Below, in pieces: positions 1 through 5,378 of a DNA stretch of 5,378 bases; the stretch's first letter is position 1, and the number at the start of each line of letters is the position of its first letter. Made by a program: the position numbers and the translations under genes. The DNA comes from an uncultured delta proteobacterium (lineage in GTDB: Bacteria > Myxococcota_A > Polyangia > Polyangiales > Polyangiaceae). Below the pieces are notes generated by a model. It was not told the DNA's origin and searched no databases. It saw nothing but the letters and a program-made list of their open reading frames with translations. The DNA lies in contig CAITLX010000856.1 in the NCBI GenBank assembly GCA_903893335.1, positions 1 through 5,378 of the forward strand, read 5' to 3'.

Positions 1-648
1 GAGCACGGCGTCGCGCGCCTCGGCGAGCGTCGGGCGAGCGCCCAGCGCGCGCGCGAGCTCGGGGTAGCGCACGTCGGGCGCGCCCCCCTCGACGAGGTCA
101 AACGTCACGCGCGTCACGACGTACGCGTCGCGCCACGCCCCCTTGAACGCGCTCGACCGGTAGCCGAAGCCGCACGCGCTCGCGTCGAACCGCACCGCTT
201 CGCCCGTGGCGCGCGCGAGGGCCTCGACCGCCACGAGTGTGCTCGCGACCTCTTGCCCGTAGGCGCCGACGTTCTGCACCGGGGTCGCGCCGACCGAGCC
301 GGGCACGCCCGAGAGACACTCGAGCCCGGCGAGCCCGCGCTCCACCGCGAGCGCGACGAGCGCGTCGAGGGACTCGCCGGCGGCGACCTCGACCCGCACG
401 CGCCCCTCGCGCGGCGGCGCGAAGCAGACGCCGCGCGTGGCCACGCGCACGACGAGCCCCGCGAGCCCGCGGTCGGCGACGACGACGTTGCTCCCGCCCG
501 CGAGGAGCGTGACCGGCACCGAGGCCTCGCGCGCCCACGCGAGCGCCTCGCCGAGGCGCGCGTCCGTGCCGGCCTCGACGTACCGCGCCGCGGGGCCGCC
601 TACGCCGAGCGTCGTGAGGCTCGCGAGGGGGACGTCGGACGCGAACAT
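1..648 (-). CDS. murB: UDP-N-acetylenolpyruvoylglucosamine reductase (MurB, type I), C-terminus missing
   Basis: Cytoplasmic FAD enzyme that uses NADPH to reduce UDP-GlcNAc-enolpyruvate to UDP-MurNAc, the second committed step of peptidoglycan precursor synthesis. The 216 residues present begin with the usual short lead into LTTLGVGGPA (residues 11-20). They continue with the FAD-binding LAGGSNVVV (49-57), then GLECLSGVPGSVGATPVQN with NVGAYGQEV (108-134). Next comes FGYRSSAFK (161-169), where Arg164 matches the substrate-binding Arg159 of the E. coli enzyme. The YR.S.FK form and a following YPEL segment point to the E. coli-like type I. The E. coli enzyme has 342 residues, so roughly a third lies beyond the window, including the expected catalytic Ser (SFFKNP region) and Glu. 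The ATG at 648 fits the family start, but no good ribosome binding site precedes it. It follows the small membrane-protein gene by 36 bases, probably in the same transcript. No frameshift is seen. Confidence 0.95.
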   Translation of the reverse strand, partial: MFASDVPLASLTTLGVGGPAARYVEAGTDARLGEALAWAREASVPVTLLAGGSNVVVADRGLAGLVVRVATRGVCFAPPREGRVRVEVAAGESLDALVALAVERGLAGLECLSGVPGSVGATPVQNVGAYGQEVASTLVAVEALARATGEAVRFDASACGFGYRSSAFKGAWRDAYVVTRVTFDLVEGGAPDVRYPELARALGARPTLAEARDAVL

Positions 649-664
649 GGTCGGGGGAGGCGCT

Positions 665-679
665 CGGCGCCGGGCGCCG
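665..679. other. Short GC-rich inverted repeat upstream of murB
   Basis: A six-base stem, CGGCGC paired with GCGCCG, encloses a three-base loop. It lies between the stop of the membrane-protein gene (685-687) and the murB start (648). It has no adjacent run of T on the minus strand, so it is not a standard intrinsic terminator. It could be an RNA hairpin in the murB leader or a chance result of very high GC. Confidence 0.25.
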
Positions 680-684
680 CCCTG

Positions 685-1161
685 TCAGATGCCGGCGGGC
701 GCGGGGACGGCGCTCTCGCGCTCGCGGATGCGCTTGCCGAGGTACTCGGCGACGCGCTGCGCCTCGCTCATGTCGACGCTGCCGGTCGGCCACACCCAGC
801 CGACCGAGAGCGTGTAGCGCTGCGTGTCGATCATGCCGCGCATCTGCCCGAGCTTGTTGATGCCCACGGCGAAGTGCTTGCGGTCCTTGCCGAGCATGAT
901 GAACGCCGAGCCCTTGTTGGGCGGCGGGATGCCCTCGACCTTCCACCCGGCGTACGTGCCATCGCCGACCTGCAGCCCGACGAGGTCGGCCACCGTCTGG
1001 TCGAAGGCGTAGCGCGGGGCGTCGATGGAGTCGGGCTCGTGGTGCTCCTGCATGCGCTGCTTCGCCATGAACATGAGCTGCACGCAGCCGAGCACCGCGA
1101 ACACGGCCACGACGCGGTTGACCATGCGGCGGGTTCGCGCCTTCTTCGCATCCACTTCCAT
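685..1161 (-). CDS. Small single-pass membrane protein of unknown function (158 aa)
   Basis: I do not recognise this family. The protein starts with a basic stretch (Lys6, Lys7, Arg9, Arg11, Arg12, Arg16), then one hydrophobic segment at about Val14-Ala33, then KQRM. By the positive-inside rule the N-terminus is cytoplasmic and residues 34-158 are periplasmic. Cys26 in AVLGC resembles a lipobox, but the hydrophobic run continues past it, so an uncleaved anchor is more likely. The remaining part looks like a compact alpha/beta domain: an amphipathic stretch near 51-62, short beta-like segments (GWKVEGIP 72-79, SAFIMLG 85-91, KHFAVGIN 95-102, YTLSVGWVWP 116-125), and a final helix (SEAQRVAEYLGKRIRE 132-147). 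It has nine methionines and less Ala and Arg than its neighbours. The ATG at 1161 is supported by AAGGTG eight bases upstream. It sits 44 bases after the amidohydrolase and 36 before murB. I believe the gene is real; its function is unknown. Confidence 0.8.
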   Translation of the reverse strand: MEVDAKKARTRRMVNRVVAVFAVLGCVQLMFMAKQRMQEHHEPDSIDAPRYAFDQTVADLVGLQVGDGTYAGWKVEGIPPPNKGSAFIMLGKDRKHFAVGINKLGQMRGMIDTQRYTLSVGWVWPTGSVDMSEAQRVAEYLGKRIRERESAVPAPAGI

Positions 1162-1169
1162 GCGGGCGG

Positions 1170-1175
1170 CACCTT
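1170..1175 (-). promoter_or_regulatory. Shine-Dalgarno site of the small membrane-protein gene
   Basis: On the minus strand AAGGTG lies eight bases before the ATG at 1161. This is the clearest ribosome binding site in the window, and it fixes the start of that gene. The site lies inside a small possible hairpin (GGCA 1168-1171 with TGCC 1175-1178), so partial masking is conceivable. Confidence 0.6.
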
Positions 1176-1205
1176 GCCACCGGCCTCGGCGGCCGACAAG
1201 CGCCC

Positions 1206-2333
1206 TCAGAGGGGCGTCGGCCCGAGGCCGAGCAGCCGCTCGGCGTTCGCGTGGTAGACGCGCTCGAGCACGTCGCGCGGCAGGCCGATGCCGTCGATCG
1301 TCCACGCACCCTGGATGGGCGTCGGGTGCGCGAAGCCCCGGTCGCGCGTCTCGAAGAAGCGCCAGGTCGAGGTGAAGAAGCGCTCGACCCCCTCGCGCCG
1401 GTGGCCGAAGCCCTCGCCGGCCCCGAGCACCAGGCTGCCGTCGGAGCCAAACTGAAGATCGGTGCCGAACAGCACGCGGTCGGGGTGCGCGAGGATCGCC
1501 GCGCGCGCCTCCTGCGCCCGGTGGCCGAGCTCGGGCACGCGCGCCGCGGTGTCGACCCACAGGTTGGGGTAGCGGTCGAGCCACCGCGCGACGCGCGCGG
1601 GCTCCTCGGGCGCGTTGCCGAAATGCACCGAGACGATGGTGGTGCGCGACGAGCGCGCGACGCGGCGCTCGAGCTCTCCGAGCAGCGCGTCCCAGGTCGG
1701 GTAGACGGAGCGGTCCGAGAAGCTCCAGGCGGGGTGCGCTCCGAGCTCCTCGTAGCGCTCGTTGTCGCGGGTCGGCGGGTCGAAGAACGCGCGCGGGTCG
1801 CCCGTGTGGATGGCGAGCGGGAGCCCGAGCCGCCCCATCGCGTCGAACAGCGCGTCGAGCAGCGGGTCGTCGACCGCGACGCGGCGGCCGTCGGGCGTGT
1901 GCACGCGCAGCCCGAGCGATTTGGGGATCTTCACGCCGCGCGCGCCCATCGCCTTGGCGCGCTCGAGCCGCAGGACCTCGCGCTCGGACCACCCCGGCGC
2001 GCCGATGCCGCGGAAGTCGACGTTGGCGAACACCGGGTCGCCCCCCGCCGCCGCGAGCGTCTCCTCGAGCCCGGCGCCCACCCAGCCCCCCGAGAGGTTG
2101 ACCGCGCGGCCGATGCCGTGGGCCCGCAGGAACGTGCGCGCCGCGGGCGCGATCTCGGCGTCGATGTGGACGTGAAAATCGAGCTTGGCGATGGGCGTGG
2201 GCGTGGCCGCCGACGCCGAGGGGGCCGCGGCGCCCGTGGGAGCCTCGGTGGCACCACCGCGCACCAGCGCCCACGCGCCGAGCGCGATCGCCACGAACGC
2301 GGCGACCCCGAGCACCGGCCGGCGCGCACCCAT
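1206..2333 (-). CDS. Exported amidohydrolase-family metalloenzyme (Amidohydrolase_2, PF04909-like)
   Basis: A TIM-barrel hydrolase or decarboxylase of the amidohydrolase superfamily, 375 residues, substrate unknown. All expected metal-site motifs are visible: DFHVH (His54, His56), AIHTGDP (His176), VSVHFGN (His237) and LFGTDLQ (Asp292). GARGVKIPK (130-138) and the C-terminal VYHANAERLLGL (359-370) also fit the family. The stretch with FFDPPTRDNERYEELGAHP (183-201) and the WRFFETRD segment (324-331) recall a subgroup of PF04909 proteins, from memory rather than a search. Residues 1-25 form an export signal or anchor: Arg4-Arg5, a hydrophobic run to about Val24, then an Ala/Pro/Ser/Thr linker to residue 47. 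The catalytic domain should therefore lie outside the cytoplasm. Arg4-Arg5-Pro-Val-Leu is loosely Tat-like. An in-frame stop at 2343-2345 rules out a longer start, but the ribosome site is poor. First gene of the probable leftward operon. Confidence 0.9.
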   Translation of the reverse strand: MGARRPVLGVAAFVAIALGAWALVRGGATEAPTGAAAPSASAATPTPIAKLDFHVHIDAEIAPAARTFLRAHGIGRAVNLSGGWVGAGLEETLAAAGGDPVFANVDFRGIGAPGWSEREVLRLERAKAMGARGVKIPKSLGLRVHTPDGRRVAVDDPLLDALFDAMGRLGLPLAIHTGDPRAFFDPPTRDNERYEELGAHPAWSFSDRSVYPTWDALLGELERRVARSSRTTIVSVHFGNAPEEPARVARWLDRYPNLWVDTAARVPELGHRAQEARAAILAHPDRVLFGTDLQFGSDGSLVLGAGEGFGHRREGVERFFTSTWRFFETRDRGFAHPTPIQGAWTIDGIGLPRDVLERVYHANAERLLGLGPTPL

Positions 2334-2414
2334 CCCCGAAGTCTACCACCACGCCCGCGAGCGGCCGATCGGGCCGGACCGTCCGCCGCATTCTTGGCCG
2401 CGCGGGGCGCCGCG
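2334..2414. promoter_or_regulatory. Divergent intergenic region with nested dyads
   Basis: This 81-base spacer must hold the promoters of both divergent groups unless the genes are read from further away. Two inverted repeats stand out. CGGCC (2362-2366) pairs with GGCCG (2372-2376) and contains the palindrome CCGATCGG (2365-2372). CGGAC (2375-2379) pairs with GTCCG (2381-2385). On the minus strand TAGACT ends seven bases before the amidohydrolase ATG, a weak -10-like match (four of six) placed as in a leaderless transcript. No convincing -35 was found on either strand. The dyads could be an operator, but high GC makes chance dyads common. Confidence 0.35.
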
Positions 2415-4118
2415 ATGGACGATTGCGTCGTGACACGTCTGGCGGGCGCAGCGGAGATCGGGTTGGCCCTCGTGCTGGCGGGCTGCGGCTCGTCCGCGCC
2501 CCTCGGCGGCGAGGGAACCGCCGCAAGCCCCACCGCGCCCGCGCCCTCCGGGTCGGCTGCGGTCGCGGCCGCACCGCCGCCGCGCGTGCCCCTCTCGCGC
2601 ACCGCCGAGCTGGCGGCGCTCACGATGCAGACGCCCGTCTACGCCCGACCCCAGCGCGACGCGACGAAGCTCGGCTACCTGCGGCTGGGCGCGCGCACGG
2701 CGCGCTCCGAGCAGCCCGTGCCCGGCTCGGGTTGCCGCGGCGCCTGGTACGCCGTCGCTCCGCGTGGCTTCGCCTGCGCGGGCAGGGACACCGCGACGCG
2801 CGACGGGCTCGACGAGGCGACGGTGGACCTGGCCCACCCGCTGCTGCGCGCCTTCGCGCGGACGCCCGAGCTGACGCGCCCGCTGCCCTACCCGTATGCG
2901 TTCGTGCGCGCCGCGAGCGCGCTCTACCTCCAGGTGCCCTCGAAGAAGGAGCAGGACCGCTTCGAGATGGGGCTCTCGAAGCACCTCGCCGCCTGGTCCG
3001 CGCACGGCAAGGAGTGGAACCACCTCGACAGCGGGGGCGCGAACGCCGTGCCGCTCGACGAGGAGGGGGTCGCGCTCACCGCGCCCGAGGCGCCGCCGCC
3101 CCCGCCGCCCGACGCGTCCGACCACGATCTCTACGGCGGCGGAGCGAGCGACGACGTGCCCTGGTACCTGCACTTCACGCGCGTCGCGGGCAACAAGGCG
3201 CGCTTCGACCGCGACGTGCCGAACGTGTCGCCCTACGTCGCGCCGGGCTACGCGGTGCTCGGCGGGCGCGCCGCGCGCCACGCGGGGCTCTCGCTCGCGG
3301 GCACGTTCGTCGCGGGCCCCGAGGCAGGCGGGCGCCGCTTCGCCGTCACGATCGACGGGCGCCTCGCGCCCGCCGACAAGCTCAAGCCCCACGTCGCGTC
3401 GGCGTTCCACGGCGTGCGCGTCGACGGCGACGCGGTGAAGCTGCCGATCGCCTTCGTGACCCGGCGAGGCGCGCGCGCCTACGCCGAGACGCCCGGGCGC
3501 TCGAAGTGGAAGAAGGGCGACGAGCTGACCTACCGCTCGGTCATCGCGCTCACCGGGCGCGACCGGATGTACCCGACCGTGCGCTACCTCGAGACGACCG
3601 ACGGGCGCTGGCTCGACATCGCCGACGTCGCGTACGTCGAGAAGCCCGAGAAGCTCCCGAGCGAGTTCGACGCGACGGCCACCAAGTGGCTCGATGTGAG
3701 CATCTGGCACCAGACGATGGTCGCCTACGAGGGCGCGACGCCCGTCTACGCGACGCTCGTCTCGACCGGCATCGACGGCATGGACGACCCGCGCACGACG
3801 AAATCGACCGTGCGCGGCGCCTTCCGCATCGACTCGAAGCACGTGACCGCGACGATGGACGCCGACGACGCCGACAACCAGTTCGAGCTGCGCGACGTGC
3901 CGTGGGTGCAGTTCTTCGAGCAGGGCTACGCGCTCCACGCGGCCTACTGGCACGACGACTTCGGCAGGCCGCGCAGCCACGGCTGCGTCAACCTCTCGCC
4001 CATCGACGCGCACTGGCTCTTCTTCTGGACGGACCCCGATCTCCCCGTCGCGTGGCACGGCGTGCGCGCCGGCGTCGCGGGCCTCGCGCCCGGCACCTGG
4101 GTGCGCGTGCACGGCTGA
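2415..4118 (+). CDS. Lipoprotein L,D-transpeptidase with YkuD catalytic domain and SH3-like modules
   Basis: Periplasmic enzyme expected to form 3-3 cross-links in peptidoglycan or to link proteins to it. The 567 residues begin with a lipoprotein signal ending in LVLAGC (Cys24). A linker rich in Ala, Pro and Ser follows (about 25-60), then an SH3-like segment (about 73-123, with Cys107 and Cys121 as a possible disulfide). A mixed region contains a proline tract (227-232). A second SH3-like segment lies at about 346-408. The YkuD domain spans about 426-550, with VSTG (449-452), the conserved His508 in YALHAAYW, and SHGCVNL with catalytic Cys524. All catalytic motifs are intact. Start: the ATG at 2415 has GGGG a few bases upstream. 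A GTG at 2430 would give a shorter signal and is a real alternative; Glu14 inside the hydrophobic region is unusual. The open frame extends upstream to 1251, but that part is antisense to the amidohydrolase. HutH follows 52 bases later. Confidence 0.92.
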   Translation: MDDCVVTRLAGAAEIGLALVLAGCGSSAPLGGEGTAASPTAPAPSGSAAVAAAPPPRVPLSRTAELAALTMQTPVYARPQRDATKLGYLRLGARTARSEQPVPGSGCRGAWYAVAPRGFACAGRDTATRDGLDEATVDLAHPLLRAFARTPELTRPLPYPYAFVRAASALYLQVPSKKEQDRFEMGLSKHLAAWSAHGKEWNHLDSGGANAVPLDEEGVALTAPEAPPPPPPDASDHDLYGGGASDDVPWYLHFTRVAGNKARFDRDVPNVSPYVAPGYAVLGGRAARHAGLSLAGTFVAGPEAGGRRFAVTIDGRLAPADKLKPHVASAFHGVRVDGDAVKLPIAFVTRRGARAYAETPGRSKWKKGDELTYRSVIALTGRDRMYPTVRYLETTDGRWLDIADVAYVEKPEKLPSEFDATATKWLDVSIWHQTMVAYEGATPVYATLVSTGIDGMDDPRTTKSTVRGAFRIDSKHVTATMDADDADNQFELRDVPWVQFFEQGYALHAAYWHDDFGRPRSHGCVNLSPIDAHWLFFWTDPDLPVAWHGVRAGVAGLAPGTWVRVHG

Positions 4119-4170
4119 GCGCGCTGAGCCCGCGCTTGCCGGGCCGCTGCCCCCGCGATACCCGGGGCGA
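4119..4170. other. Short spacer between L,D-transpeptidase and hutH with a weak stem-loop
   Basis: GCCCG (4128-4132) can pair with CGGGC (4140-4144) around a seven-base loop. No T-run follows, so termination here is doubtful. The heptamer GCTGAGC occurs twice (4114-4120 and 4123-4129), probably by chance. Co-transcription of the transpeptidase and hutH is possible from the spacing, but a separate hutH promoter cannot be excluded. Confidence 0.25.

Positions 4171-5378
<1,208 letters not shown>

Noticed and set aside
253..1257. Plus-strand open frame (334 aa) opposite murB and the membrane-protein gene
   Set aside because: It is antisense to MurB and has the composition of an antisense shadow frame.
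98..1450. Minus-strand open frame (450 aa) crossing murB, the membrane protein and the amidohydrolase end
   Set aside because: It is in a different frame from three supported genes and is extremely Arg/Ala-rich with no family match.
1251..2414. Open upstream extension of the transpeptidase reading frame (388 more residues)
   Set aside because: It is antisense to the well-supported amidohydrolase, is rich in Arg, Ala, Val and Glu with no domain, and would bury the lipoprotein signal inside the protein.
4128..4144. Intrinsic terminator after the transpeptidase
   Set aside because: The stem is only five base pairs with a seven-base loop and no T-run follows, so I list it only as a weak stem-loop.

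Overview
The window is extremely GC-rich, with codon third positions almost all G or C. It has short spacers, lipoprotein and signal regions followed by Ala/Pro/Ser/Thr linkers, and a multi-domain L,D-transpeptidase lipoprotein. This fits a myxobacterium (Myxococcota, perhaps Polyangiales/Sandaracinaceae-like). The placement is inferred from style and composition; there is no rRNA or other marker gene to prove it.

Layout: five protein-coding genes fall in two divergent groups around a spacer of about 80 bases (2334-2414). Leftward (minus strand) run an exported amidohydrolase of the PF04909 type (2333-1206), a small single-pass membrane protein of unknown function (1161-685), and murB, a UDP-N-acetylenolpyruvoylglucosamine reductase cut off by the window edge (648-1). 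Spacers of 44 and 36 bases suggest one transcription unit. Rightward run a lipoprotein L,D-transpeptidase with a YkuD catalytic domain (2415-4118) and, 52 bases later, hutH, a histidine ammonia-lyase that runs off the right edge (4171-5378).

Functionally, MurB makes UDP-MurNAc in the cytoplasm, and the L,D-transpeptidase cross-links peptidoglycan or attaches proteins to it in the periplasm. The amidohydrolase and the small protein both carry N-terminal export or anchor segments, so most of the window concerns the cell envelope. HutH starts histidine degradation and has no obvious link to the rest. No tRNA, rRNA, CRISPR array, insertion sequence or other mobile element was seen.

I found no clear evidence of an undescribed multi-gene system. 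The least explained items are the 158-residue membrane protein, the exported amidohydrolase with an intact metal site, and the long central region of the transpeptidase.
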